From NCBI GenBank assembly GCA_002633025.1, contig NMRB01002002.1:31436-95435 (forward strand): DNA of 64,000 nt, written 5' to 3'. The notes under the pieces are model-generated. The model had not been told where the DNA came from. It was given only the letters and a program-made list of their open reading frames with translations, and searched no databases. How positions within the stretch are numbered: the stretch's first letter is position 1; each line of letters opens with the position of its first letter. Shown piece after piece: positions 26,211-41,200 of the stretch. Made by a program: the position numbers and the translations under genes. This DNA comes from Notospermus geniculatus (taxonomy: Eukaryota > Nemertea > Pilidiophora > Heteronemertea > Lineidae).

Positions 26211-29200
26211 GTAGGCCTTGCTTTTAGTCGAAATTTTCAGTAATATATAAACATTCTTTTTTTAAATTTTATTTTTTCCTTTTTTTCTTCTTTCCTTTGT
26301 AATAATTTTGGCAAGATTTTCATCGGAGTAGATATGGACGAGTGTCAGCTTCTGAAACGAAAACGACGGTGAGGCCCGCTCATATAGTAAATAATGCATG
26401 CTCCCGTTCCCTCCGTTTCGTGGAAATTTTTTTTCCGTTCCGCACAATTGCGTAAACCATGAACGTTACTAGACTGGTTCCCGTCTTTGCCGCTCCACCC
26501 GCTGGCGCTCCTGTTCCGCTATACAAAGTTGTATAGCTGAGCGCCATAAATGTGCAGCGGCAACGACGGGAACCAGTCTAGAACGTTACTTTCCTCTTTC
26601 CTCAGAAGGTTTTTTATTACAATGAGTCTGGGGGATAAAGGCTGGAAGGTTGACAATGCAGACTTTAAAGACATTTTTTACATTAAAAATGCAGTAGCCG
26701 ATAGCCTACTCATTGATGACCGATTTATTTTACTGAAAAGTGATACGCAAGTTACACCCATTTCAGACAAGACTTGGGTAGTACCGAAGTATAAGTTCCA
26801 TCAGGCAAAATGCGCGGACGCCGATATTACGAAACTGCCTGCCGTCAGCCTGAAGGGTTGCATTGACACCTGCGAGAAAGAAAAAGACTGCTTATCTGTG
26901 AAGTTCCACGCGGTCACCGGGAATCCGAATTCAGAATCCTGTGCCCTGAAGAGCAGTGACTGTCAAACGAAGGTGACAAGCCCTCTGCTTGAAGACCGAT
27001 TGTACGTGAGGATCCCACCGACACAAGGTAGGTCAGATAAAGAACTGACAACGATAACGTTTCTTTTAGAAACAGGCTGATGAAATTGAAAAAAACATCC
27101 TCCCATAGCATGGTTTTTACCTCGCTCCTCACAGAAAAAAAAATCAACTCGAGTGGAGACTCAGGTCTCACTATAAGGACAAAATGGTTCGAAATACTTT
27201 TTGACTCAAAATGAAACAGAAAATATTTCGGCCCGAGACAGTGACATCTCAATCTGAGTTGAGTGATCTCAGAATGAGACTGTCAGGATCTTGGCCTAAA
27301 ATATTTTCTCTCAGATCGAGACTGTCAGTATCTCAACCCAAAATATTTTCTCTCGGAACGAGATGTCAGTCTCTCGGCCCAAAATATTTTCCCTTTCCTT
27401 TTGAAACAAAAGGTATTTCGAACCATTTTGTCCCCATAGTGAGACTTTGAGTCTCCACTCGAGTTGATTTCTTTTTTCTGTGCTTCTCATTCACTCGCAC
27501 AAAACTTCTTTGTGTAAAGCGGCCCATACACGATCAAGATGTGAAAAATAAAGTTTCTTTTTCTGCCAGTAAATAGGCCCTTTAGGTTTTCCCCACTGTA
27601 GGGACTACAGGCAGCCCCCACCATACATGTCATCCTGAAGAAATCAGGTCCTCTTTTTTTATATAAACATATTTATTCAGATATTACCTGAAATGGCTGA
27701 CACAACAGGCGCAGCGCAGGTCCTCTTAGCTTAGCTCCCATGTTAGGGAAACATGTCAATCGACTTGTCTTTCTTGCCGGTATCTTTCTGCTGTCTTTAT
27801 TTTTCGCGTAAGGCCGACATAACGCGGGATCCCTTTCTCAAAACCCATTCATTTCGCCATGGTGTTCAGTGCAGTTTACACGTGCGCGTACATTGCGTCA
27901 TTTCAAAATGGCCGCCATTTCGGCCGTCAACACAAACTGTAATTTGTGAAGGAACTTTTTTCTGTCACGTTTTGCGGGAAAATGACAGCGATGATGGCTG
28001 TAGCGCCAAAAAAGACAAATTGATTGATGTATAGTATGTCAAATTCGGTCCAGCCGTTCGGAGCTATCGTTAATAAACCTCGCGCCACTCGGAACTGGAA
28101 TGGAGAGTAGTCAAGCTTCTTCATTTCAGCTGCGGACTGGAAACAAACGGGATATGACAACTACAGGGGTAGCTGCGAGGTTGGTACCACAGGTCACGTG
28201 CAGACCACACAAGGCCTACCAGCACCACCAGCAAGTGGGACTATAGAAGATTGTAAAAAATCATGCGACGCAAGCACCGCTTGTACGTCGTTTCAACTCA
28301 CTGGGATTGCACCGGAAAAGCCATTCCAGGCGTGTTCTCTGCGAAGTGGTCACTGCCCGAGATTGGAAACATCCAATACGTTCGCCAATATGTTCTTCAA
28401 AAGAGCTAGAGGAAATAGTAAGTACATTGTACAAGCCTGGCAGCGACAGGGTTCACAAGGTGACTTTTGAGGTGGCCCTGGGCCTCATTCCCCCAGGCTT
28501 CAGCAGCCGTGTATTGGCATACAATACATTGGCATTGCATGATGGCGTATTATACCAAAAACTAGCAAGAGCCCGTGGCAATCGGCGATTCTGAGTTTGG
28601 CCGAGGTTGTAATGCACGGCATGGCTGGAATTGGTGCAACACGGTGTGCGCTAGGGAGAATTTAGAAAGCAATCGAGCAACACCGTTAAAAAAGTAATAT
28701 TGCTACCAGAACAAAGTCCTCTTCGCAAATTAAACCACCCGTTGCATCAGGATATGGTATCCTCTATTACCATGCCGAATTTCGAGGCAAAACAAAGCTT
28801 CTAAGTGAGCCCACTTCCAGCATTATTATATAGATTCCGTCATAAGCGACAACCATACTGGAATACGAATATGAATAGGTACACGCCAAATTCCAAACCT
28901 AATATTTCTTCAACAACTGGGATATACATGTAGCAGCAAATATCGGCAGGCATACATTGTACACATGCCAGACAGTGTTGCAAATAAGGGTCACCCCCCC
29001 CCCCCAAAAAAGCTGGACCTTCGCCCTCCTAGCGTCCGGCTGTACACAGTGTATATCACAAGGGCCAAGCTATACGTTGTATAAGCCTAGCGTACATCAC
29101 ATTTGCAACTGAAGACAACTCGTCGCCACTGAGCTACTGACGACTGGGAGGATCTAGCTGGAACTGGAGGTGACTGATCAGTCGCCAGAAACGGTTGATG

Positions 29201-32200
29201 TAGGCCTACGCAGCTCTGCATCTCGCTGGAACTGAGATTTTGCCAGTCGCCGCCAGTTACATGTTCAACTTTCTAGCGACTAGTTTTACCCAGTTTCGTT
29301 CAGTCGCTGCGATGTACGCAGGCTTGCGTCTGATCAATGCCAGTTGCTTCCAGCTGCAAGTGCGATGTACGCCTGGCTTTGCAGGTGAGGTATCAGTCTA
29401 CATGTACGTGCAATGACGTCGTGGTCGCCGACCATGTATGTACAAACGCACGACATCTCTACCATGTCTACATGTACATGTACATCGGACTTGGAGGGCG
29501 ACGGTTTGGTATTTGGCTACAACGCTAGGAAGTTAGCCTCATACGGATATCACATCACATCGACAAATTACATGCACATGCTCGGTAATCTTATTCGTGA
29601 ACTCCTTTCAAGGCAAGATGAACTTGCTTCCAAAAATTGGTCCGCTTTCGTCCCAGCATGGACCCATCCGCAGGCCACTCGACCACTGGACATCGTAACC
29701 TTCTCAGGTCCCTTGGCAGGTCTTTCTTCTTCTTGTCAAACAGCACGAGCATGAACTTGGTGAGGTTCTCATACCCACTCTTCTCTGATATCTCCGGCCA
29801 GTAGTTGGTTACGAAGTCGTCTGTGCAAATAACAAGGAATTTCTGAACATCAAATCCACAATTTTTAACTTGCTTCCACAAAGGAATGAAGTCATTGCCC
29901 GCTGACCACTGTAGGGTTATCCTCATTGAATGGTTGTAGAGCTTCTCCTCGATGTACTTATTGACCCACGAGAGGGCAGCGGGGTCATGCATGTTGTACA
30001 AGATGAATGCCCCCGTCTTCTCCTTCGGTAGCGAGTTCATCCCCGCGAGTCCAGAAACCAACGAACGGCGCTCGGGATTACTGACAACACTTTGTTCATT
30101 TTCCTTGGCCAATTCCCGCCTCTCCAGACAGAAATATTTAATATTCACCCAGTTGCACCAAATAATTAATACAACTAGGACGACCAGGAGACAAAATCCG
30201 ATAGCCAAGGCCAAAGCTATGTAAGGTATGTAAGCACTGCAGGTCCACCAATAGGGATTGAAATCAACTACCCTCGTACCAAAGATATCAATAGGGCCGC
30301 CGCAAGTGAGATTGTGTGCGTCACGTATGATGTTTCCATTGTCGCTTCGGAGGAAGTTTGCAAACCCGAGTAAAGTACAGTCACAGTAGATAGGATTTCC
30401 TTGCAGATAAACTGATCCTTGTATTCCTGAAAATGCATCCTTCTCTACGTACAGTATCTTGTTGTCTTGGAGGTAGATTGACCCGCTCGCGGCGTACGGT
30501 TCGGGTAGCGATGACTTGAGAATATAACCCAAGTCGTTTTTTACCAAATCAAGTTTATGCAATTTCCGCAGACTCTGTATCATTGGCAGGAGCGCATTAT
30601 TGAAATGTGTATCCGACAGGTAAAGGTGTGTGAGCGAGTTGATTTGATCGTGAAAATACATAGCGAGGTTCTTTTCCCATTTTGTTGCCTGTATATTTAC
30701 GCCATTAAGGTTAACTATCTTCAGTTTTTTGAGGCCACCGAGGAATCCAAATGTCGACCTTGCAAACAGGTCAACATTCTTCGAAAAATCGATGGATTCT
30801 AAATTTGAAACACCCATCAACGATCCGTCTATCAATTTAAGGTGTTCATTTTCTGAAAGAATCAAGTCGCGTAGTTTTCCGAGTCCCACAAATGTTCCGT
30901 TTTCGATGTAGGAAATGCTGTTTTCATTCAAGTCAAGCTTAAGCAAATTTTCAAGTTCCGAGAAGGTCCCAGTTTTCAGTTCCCTGATTTTGTTCTGATC
31001 CAGCCGAAGAGTCAGTAAGTTATAAAGCGACGCAAATGTTTTTCTCCCTAAACGAGATATTCGGTTCCCATTTAATGAGAGGGTCTGGAGGTAGTATAGG
31101 CCTGTAAATGTCTCACTGGGTATGAAAGTCACATTATTGCCCATCAAATCAAGGAGCTGGAGTTGAGAACATCTCTTGAAAGTGTTTGGTGCAATTTTAT
31201 CAATCGCACAAAACCTAATTCGTATCTCCAACAATCCAGTGGAAGGAAAACTCGATGAACTTATATTCGTCCGAGTTAATGGTGAGCAGTGCTGAATATC
31301 CACTTTAGCCAAGTCGTTGCCATGATTCCTCATGTACTGGACAATTTTCTTGAAATCGGCATATCGGCAGGATAACGCTTTGCCGAAAAGGACGTGAGGG
31401 TACGGTGTGAGTTTGCACCCGGGGACGCCAATCCCTTCATTTTTTGAATACCTGTCGGGGTCGGTGATGGCTGAGCAGGAGTGGAGACAAACAAGTAGGC
31501 ACGTCCACCAGATCATGTGTTGTGGTCTTCTTGATAAGGATTCCTAAAATACCAAACGGATGGACGAAAATTAAGATACAGTCAATACAATGTAACATTG
31601 TGACATAGGGCGAGGTCAGAATTCGGTGTTTGTGAAATGTTAATAGGTGTTAGGTGGTTTGTGTTAGCTGTTACATGTAGGTGATTATTGTTGTGTTAGA
31701 GTAAGGTGGTTATTGTAACAGATCTGTGACAGATCTTTTGCACTACACTCTTAGCAAAAAAGGTCCCTATAAAGATATACAAAAACACCCCCAAAATACA
31801 TGTACCCCCAAATCCACCCCGAAAATGTGTCCTGGCGAAAACCTCTAAAAATATCAGTCATGAAAGGTCCACACCTATACGGTACTCATGGATCGTGAAA
31901 CGCCAACAGAGGTGGATCCCACTTCCCTAGAATAAGAACAATATCTCAGAAATAAATATTTTAATCCTGAAAGTTCTGTTTTGTACACGCATAACCTAAA
32001 TAAATGAACTCCAAACTCAGAGATTATAAGGCGACAACACACAAACCTGTTGAGTACATATCAAATTATCAATGACACAAAAGTTTTTATCGAGGCCGCA
32101 CAATGGTCAATGGGGTAGAAAATAGGACAGAGTATTGTTCGACTTTGTAGGGAAATTGACTTCAGTAATTTGAATAAACCTTCCATCCAATATGGCGGCA

Positions 32201-35200
32201 TAAACTAAGGGCTAAACAGGGGCCCAGTTCGATTGAACCCGAGGGTCGATCGGATCGGTCCGACAGGTGCAATCGAATTCGAAAGAACCCGAGGGAAGTT
32301 ACCCGCGTGACATCATATTTGACCTATTTACAGAGTTGAGTCGTATCCTCGGGTTGAACTCGACTCTACCACGTGACAAAATGGCGGCGATGAAAATGTG
32401 TCGAACAAATTTCACTTTTTCCCTTTTGTCATGGTCCGGTGCATTTCAAGCGTAAATATACAACAATATTCATGGCCCAAGTTCAAAATATTTTTCAATT
32501 TGTATCTCCGCCATGCGAGAGCTGAGAGAGTTGAGCGTTCGCTTTGGAACTCCTACTCGACATGCGCAGATGGTTGAACGAGTGATCACATGTTAGTCAC
32601 GTTCGAGTTGAACGAGTGATCACATGTTAGTCACGTTCGATTTTCTCGGGACTCGCACTCTGCCCTGGAGTACACCAATCGAACTCGGTTGGGAAGTGCA
32701 TGAAGTGATATCATGTGTACCCTCCGTTGCTCTATCACTACAACGCACCTATTGTACTGCTCGGTTATCTTATTCGTGAACTCCTTTCAAGGCAAGATGA
32801 ACTTGCTTCCAAAAATTGGTCCGCTTTCGTCCCAGCATGGACCCATCCGCAGGCCACTCGACCACTGGACATCGTAACCTTCTCAGGTCCCTTGGCAGGT
32901 CTTTCTTCTTCTTGTCAAACAGCACGAGCACGAACTTGGTGAGGTTCTCATACCCACTCTTCTCGGATATCTCCGGCCAGTAGTTGGTTACGAAATCGCC
33001 TGTACAAATAACAAGGAATTTCTGAATATCAAATCCGTAATTTTTCACTTGTTTCCACAAAGGAATGAAATCGTTGCCCGCTGACCACTGTAGGGTTATC
33101 CTCATTGAATGGTTGTACAGCTTCTCCTCGATATACTGATTTACCCAAGCGAGCGCAGCGGGGTCATGCATGTTGTACAAGATGAATGCCCCCGTCTTCT
33201 CCTTCGGCAGCGAGTTCATCCCAGCGAGTCCAGAAACCAACGAACGGCGCTCGGGATTACTGACAACACTTTGTTCATTTTCCTTGGCCAATTCCCGCCT
33301 CTCCAAACAGAAATATTTAATATTCACCCAGTTGCACCAAATAATTAATACAACTAGGACGACCAGGAGACAAAATCCGATAGCCAAGGCCAAAGCTATG
33401 TAAGGTATGTAAGCACTGCAGGTCCACCAATAAGGATTGTAATCAAGTACCCTCGTACCAAAGATATCGATAGGGCCGCCGCAAGTGAGATGGTGTGCCT
33501 CACGTATAACGCTTCCATTGTCACTTCGGAGGAAGTTTGCAAAGCCGAGTAAAGTACAGTCACAGTAGATAGAATTTCCTTTTAGAAAAACTGATCCTTG
33601 AATTCCTGAAAATGCATCCTTCTCTACGTACAATATCTTGTTGTCTTGGAGGAAGATTGTCCCGTTCGCGGCAACTTTGGGGAGTGATGATTTGAGAATA
33701 TAACCCAAGTCGTTTGTTCCCAAATAAAGTTTCTGCACGTTCTTCAGACACTGTATCATTGGCAAGAGTTCATTGTTGAAATGTGTGTCCATTAGGTGAA
33801 GATCTGTGAGCGAGTTAATTTGATCGTGAAAATACATAGCGAGGTTCTTTTTCCATCTTGTTGCCGGTAAATTCACTCCATCAAGACTGACCGACCTCAG
33901 TTTCTTGAGGCCAGCTAGGAATCCAAACGTCGACCTTGCAAACAGGTTAGCATTCTTTGCAAAATCGATGAATTCTAAATTTGAAGCACCCGTCAACGAT
34001 CCATCTACCAATTTAAGGCGACTATTTTCTGAAAGAATCAAGTTGTGCAGTTTTCCGAGTCCCACAAATGTTCCGTTTTCGATGTAGTGCATGTTGTTTT
34101 TATTCAAGAAAAGGTTAACCAAATTGCCAAGTCCCGAGAAAATTCCAGTGTTCAGTTCCGTGATTTTGTTGTCATTCAGCCGAAGAGTCCGTAAGTTAAA
34201 AAGCCATGCAAATGTATTTCCCCATATACGAGATATTCGGTTTCCATTTAATTCGAGGTTCCTGAGGTAATGTAGGCCTGTAAATGTCTCATTGGGTATC
34301 AAAGTCACGTTATTGCCCACCAAGTCAAGGAGCCGGAGATGAGAAAGTCTCTTAAAAGTGTTTGGTGCAATTTTATCTATCGCACAATTCCTAATTCTGA
34401 TATTCCTCAATCGAGATGTGGAAGGAAAAGTCGATGAACTTATTTTCGTCCGAGTTGATGGTGAGCAATGTTGAATATCCAATTCAACCAAGTGGTTGCC
34501 ATGATTGCTCATGTACTGCACAATTTTCTTGAAATCGGCATTTCGGCAGGATAGCCTTTTGCCGGAAGGATGCCCTGGGGACGGCGTGAGTTTGCACCCG
34601 GGGACGCCAATCCCTTCCTTTTGTGAAGACCTTTCAGGGTCGGTAATGGCTGAGCAGGAGTGTAGACAGACGAGTACTAGGCACGTCCACCAGATCATGT
34701 GTTTTGGTCGTCTTGATAAGGATTCCTAAAATACCAGATGGATGGACAAAATTAAGATATAGAGTAATGAGGAAAATAAATATTGTGACATACATGTAGG
34801 ATGAAGTCAGAATTCGGTCAGAATTTCGTCTTTTCTGGAACTTATACTAGAAAGTGCCTGAGGAAGACTCCGGTGGGGTAAAAAATTTGCGAGATTCGGA
34901 GACGACTTTTCTTTTTGTATCACTGTGTCGTTTTTTGTGCTTTTTATTGGATGTCAGAATTCGGCGTATGTAAAATGTTGGGTGTTTAGGCCTGTTTCCA
35001 CTAGACTGGGTTTCCCGCATTGCGTTTTGCGATTTCACAGGGTTTGGAATAATACTACGATGGTTTAACAATACATAGCGCGTTTATTGTCCCAATGCCT
35101 GTGAAAACCGCCCCGGCGCCGCAAAACCGCTGCGGAAACCGGTAGTCTAGTGGAAACAAGCCTTTAAGGCCTGTTTCCACTACAGCGGTTTCCGCAGCGG

Positions 35201-38200
35201 TTCACAGGCATTGGGACAATCAACAGGCTATGTATTGTTTACCGAAGGATTATCCAAAGCACTCTGAAAAACGCACCGCTCGCCGCAAAATCGCTCTGGT
35301 GGAAACAGACCTTAAAGGCCCGGTCACACTTGTGCGTATATCAAGTCCTTATGGGTTCCTTATTAAAAATTTTCAATACGCAGCGGTACGCTCAAAATTT
35401 CCAAATTTTACGATTACTTTGACTTATGTGCGACGCACATCTGGCGTATAAGGAACGAATTCAGCGCACCCACTGAGTATGAGGTGCGTGTGAGTTGCGG
35501 GTGTAGTGCGAAACACTACCACGTACCCGAGATGTACGGCAAGTACGCTATCTGTGCGCTGCCTGTGTGTTTCTCATACGTTACAAATAAGTCAAAATGC
35601 GCTGCGCGATCGTGCAGTGCGAAAATTCGTCAATACGTTGGCATTCGCTATGAGTTCGTGCAGCGTGCGTTGTATCTGCGCTGCAAGTATGCTGTGTATA
35701 CGTCCAATATACGTGGCTTATACGCTGAGAGGGGAGCGTGACGGGTTAACGTACCGCGTATGAACCGCTTATCTCCCACGAACGCATGGCGTACTCGTAC
35801 CGCGCATCCGACCGATGCGAGACCGATGCACTGCGTATTGATAACTTATGACCTGCGTAACAGCGTACGCGTCATAGTTTTGTGCTTGCCCAAAACTATA
35901 CTGCGTACTGGCCATACTACGCGCATGCTTCCGTATTATAAAACTTACACAAAACGATTGAGATGCGCATGAGTTGCGTGTTGTGCGTACATCTGCGAAT
36001 GAAATAGATTCAATGCGCAACTCATAAGAAATTAGGATACGCAGAAGTGCGACTTTGACAGGGTCTTAACTTCCGGGCTTAACTTATGACCAGCGTAAAC
36101 CAAAACTTTCCAAAGTACTGGGCCATACTGTGCGCATGCCTGCGTACGTAAAACTTACACAAGACGACTGAGGTGCATATGTGGTGCGTATTATGCGTAT
36201 GATTGCGTATGAGGAAAATGTCAATGCGGAACTGATAAGGAACTGACATACGCAGAAGTGTGACTGGGCCTTTAAGGCCTGTATCCACTAGTCCGGTTTA
36301 CCGCTGCGGAACCGCACCGGGACTTTTTCACAGGGTTTTGGATAATCCTTCGATGGTTTAACAATACATAGCGTGTTAATTGTCCCAATGCCTGTGAAAA
36401 TCGCTCCCGCACCGGAAACCGTTATAGTGGATACAGGCCTTTAAATTACAATTAGGCACACGAGTGAAAAAGCAGTGTTTCCCCAACTTGGAGCATACAT
36501 GTACGTACTTTTTTTTATTGTTCTCAGAAATGACAGTTCCTATCAAAAAATTTAGTCAGGTTCAGTTAATTTTGATAACTGAAAAGAACAGACACATGCC
36601 CAGGAGTCATGCCCAAGTTGCACATGAACCATGTGGTGGGCTGTGGACAAAGACTGTTCATGTTCCCTGCAAGTGGTCTGTGATGTCATCAAAGGTAAGC
36701 ACTTGATAAGATATACCTGTCCATGACATCAAAACTATATACAATATACAACATAGAGCACAAAAACCGACACACAAAATGATACTTTATGTTTACTGAC
36801 ATCAAAATTACACATAGAATGGTGACATCATCAGAATTTTTTCAAGCGGGAAAACTGAAATAATAAAGCTTTTTTTATTTTTGCAATTACGCCTCCTGGT
36901 GGGCAAATTCTGAAATCTTGAGCCCCACGGGAGGTGAAGAAAAAAATTAAGCTACAAATCATGTCAATTTCAAGTTTGATATATTGCATCTGGGCTGAGT
37001 TATTGGGGTTTCCATTTTACAGAAAATGCTCCCTGGAGGGCATAATGTAGGTCAAAGCGCAGAACGTTTTAGTTCTGTTTCGAGCCCTTCCTAGGGCCTA
37101 CCACTCCACCAAGTTTCAAGGCTCTGTGCCTTACTGTTGTGAAACGTGCCAGTTTAACTGACGACAGACACACAGACAGACTCCACTTAGTATACTCGTA
37201 GTATATAGATATGAATAGGTCCTCGCTCGCCATCTTTTGGGGAGCGCGGTGGCATAATGGTTAGCGCTGTGGACTCGTGATCGGAAGGTCGCGGGTTCGA
37301 GCCCCGGCCGTTTCACTCTGTAACTCTCTCAACTGGCCTGAAATGTCCATCGTGTGCCCCGTATTGTGGCTGCCCTGGGTTTCTACAGAAAGGTTTCTGA
37401 ATCATAGGCTGGGTAATAATGTTGTGAAGTGCTATAAACCCACACATTATCGCCCTATAATTTTTGGTGCGACAGATCTGTCACAGATCTGTTACACTGA
37501 CCAATGACCTCGAGACAAACACCAGTGTAACACAGCTGTTACTGTAATAAATCTGTTAAAAACCACAATCTTCAACACATCTGTAACAGATCTGTTAAAG
37601 GACATGTTAGCCTAATCAGAGCAAAGTGAAAGCGGTTAATACATATACCGGGGTACAGTGAGGACCTGATTTACTGGTGGTTGCTAGAATTTTTTAAGTC
37701 CAGATCATTGGGGCCCAGAAAAGGAGAGTAGGCCTAGGAATGAAGCCCGTTACAATAACAAGTGAAGTACATGTATAGGCCTATCAGAAAATGAGCACAC
37801 CTGTTAGCATTGTTGTGCACAGTGGTTCAATGATCAGTCTCATGAAATAAGGGATGTCTGTTTCAATAGGGAGGTTGAGATCAGCAACTTATCACGGATC
37901 CTTATACATGTACGTATACGGATAGAATTCTGTACAACGAAGACAAATTTTGTAAACATTTCGATCCGTAGGGGGCCTATACGTACATGTATAAGGATCC
38001 GTGATAAGTCGCTGATATTGGACCAACCTATAGCTCTCCACATGGATGTCGGTATGTGCAATAGTGACAAATAGGCCTATTCTCAATGACAATGAGAATC
38101 AAATCACACAGGCCCGAACCCACTGACGCGTTTTCACGCAGCGGGAAAACGCACCACAGAAAATGCTTTGTTAAATGGCAGCGGACCGAGAAAATAACAA

Positions 38201-41200
38201 AGGATGTGTCGGGCAGTGATGAAACCGCGGCGGCAAAACGCGACAGTGGGTTCAGGCCTTTAAGGCCTAGAATCCATTCACGCGATTTTCGTGCCGCGCG
38301 ATGTCGCATTCTTTGTCCGCGACCGACGCGGCGGAAACAAACAATGCTTTCGAGCGTCTGCGGCAAGAAAATCGCGTGAATGGATTCTTAGCCTTAGGCT
38401 AGGGACACACCTAACGCGATTCGTTGACGCATACGACAACACCTTTGTTATTTTCCGCCGCACTGCACGCAAACAAAGGTTTTGACGCATGCGTCGCCCT
38501 ACCGCATACGAATCGCGTCAGGTGTGTCCCTACCCTAAAGCCTAGTTTATACTTCGACGCAAGACCATCGGCGTCCGACGCGCGATCAAAATCTGGACGC
38601 CGACCTATGAAGTCGGCGTACAGATTTTGATCGTGCGTCGGACGCCGATGGTCGTGCGTCGAAGTATAAACTAGGCTTTAGGGTAGGGACACACCTAACG
38701 CGATTCGCATGCGATTGGGCGACGCATGCGTCAAAACCTTTGTTTGCGTGCAGTGCGGCGGAAAATAACAAAGGCGTTGCCGCATGCGTCAACGAATCGC
38801 GTTAGGTGTGCAGCCACCCTAAGGGTAGGGACACACCTCACGCGATTCGCATGCGATAGGGCAACGCATGCGTCAAAACCTTTGTTTGGGTGCAGTGCGG
38901 CGGAAAATAACAAAGGCGTTGTCGCATGCGTCATCGAATCGCGTTAGGTGTGTCCCTACCCTAAGGCGGTGACAGACTGAGTGCGTACGCGACGCGGAGC
39001 GGCGCGTTTTCTTTTGTGTTTTTGCGCTCCACTGCACATGGTGCTCAGTGGTGCCTGAAAACACAAAAGAAAACGCTTAGCTTCGCGCCGCGTCGCGCTA
39101 GTCTGTCACCGGCTTAAGTTATTGAAAAGAGGTTACCATTGTTGCACAGCAAGGCCCTAATGAAGGATTTCAAGGTCCATAGCCCTATTCATGGAAGTTC
39201 CTGGATCATTCAACAACACCAGATCCCCGTCGTTTCCTTCTTTCATAGGCCTAGGCCTACGCCGTTGTGGTCCAAAAATGCATAGGCCTATTATAATGAG
39301 GAAAACCTGGTGACAGTATTATCATGCCAGACCTCCAGTACATGACGTCCTCACTATATCTTTATCTTAAGTACACATACATGTACATGTATCTTTACAT
39401 TGCTCGTTTGTTTAAACCCCAATAGTACTTGTATGCGTTAGATTTTGTATCTCGCGACGGCCGATGTAACCTTTGACCTTTAGGCAACGTCGAAAATGCA
39501 TGCTCGATAAGATTGTTCAAATATATTTATTTGAAAGATCTACATGTAAGTTACCAATAGACTCTATCACTCCAATAGAGCGCAGCACCTGACGGGTAGC
39601 TAGCTAGGCCTTCAGCGTCACGACGTCCCGTCCCCCATTCTGAACGCTGTGACGTCACTCGAAAAACCTCAACTTGTTTCAGCGATCATGACGTCGTCTC
39701 AAGTCAAGATGTCATGGAATAGTTCGGTCAATAAGCTCAAAATTGTGACCCGATCAGGACATAGCGGACAAAAGCGCCATTTTTGGCCCAAATGTTCCTT
39801 ATATATGGTACTTCAATTCTAGAAGGGGCGCCCAAGTCAGATCACCATGTTTTCAGTAGTTATGTAATCAGAAATTGCGTTTTTTATGCAAATTAACACA
39901 AAATAGGTCAAAATATATAAAAACGTCGTTTGCAATTACCTAATCAGTTAAAAATTACTAAAAACATGCTTATATGATTATAAGGCACCATGTTTCTATC
40001 TGTTGATAATACATTTATGGGGTGTAAATCCAACCGTTCAAAAGTTAGCTGTACATATCCAATGATAAAGTCAGTGTCCAAAACTTCAACACCGATTTTG
40101 ACGTTACCATGGTGATCTGACTTGGGCGCCCCTTCTAGAATTGAAGTACTATATTAAAGGAACATTTGGGCAAAAAATGGCGCTTTTGTCCAGTTTGTCC
40201 CGATTTTTCTCGTTATTGACTCTACTAGAATGAGTACGGGACGTCGTGACGCTGTAGTTACCGTCAGGTGCTGCGCTCTTTTGGACTGATATCGTCTATT
40301 AGGCATTGAGACTATAGCCGTGGTTACACCTGTCTAAAAAAGCCCGGACTTTTTTAAGCCCGGGTCTGAAATAAGCCCGGGCTTTTTGAGAATGTATGCA
40401 GCATGTATGGGACGAAAAGCCCGGGCTTTATTTAGACACGGCGATTCACAGGTGTAAACGCAAAAAGCCCGGGCCGAACCCGGACTTTTATGTAGTGTAA
40501 CTAGGTATGTTGCTACACAGTATAAGAGAAATGAGGGGATGAGGATGGATGATGAGGATGAAAATGGATGAGTGATGAGGAAGAGTGAAGAGAAGAGAAG
40601 AGTGATGAGTGGACTCTTCATCAAAAATGGGGAGCGCGTTGGATTCGTGATCGGAAGGTTGCGGGTTCAATCCCTGGCTGTGTCACTCTGTATAGGCCTA
40701 TACTCTCAACTGGCCTGAAAAGTCCATGTAAAGCTTGATTGTAGCTGCCCTTGGTTTCTACAGAAAGGTTTCTGGATTAGGCTGGGTAATAATGTGAAGT
40801 GCCTTGACACTTAAATGTAAAAGGCACTATAAGCCCACACATTATTATTGTTATTATTATTATTATATATCTGTTTATTCGTATGAAACGCAATAGTTAC
40901 ATACAGAGAGTGCAAATTAACAAATTACACGAGCCAATAAATGGCATCGCAAATCGTTGCACGCCCACAAAAAACAAAACACAACAGGACGTCAACTACG
41001 ATTATCAAAAAATGTTAAGAAAAGAGTAATGAGTTAAATTTTATGGAAAAATCACATTTATGGAAAAGTACACATTTATGGAAAAGATTGTCACATTTCT
41101 CAAGGTTCTCATTCCCACATCTTGGGCGTTGGGACTATAACGTTATATTACTAAAACAGTTGGGAAAACGCTAAAATTGGCGTTTTTGTCCGAACGTTTT

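Noticed and set aside
35484-35972. Overlapping cysteine-rich ORFs
   Set aside because: They lie in the arms of a palindromic element in three frames with TGCG-rich composition; no splice or domain support.
37236-37318. Functional tRNA gene
   Set aside because: A and B boxes are present, but the same head and body recur at 40629-40870 with a simple-sequence tail, so it is a SINE.
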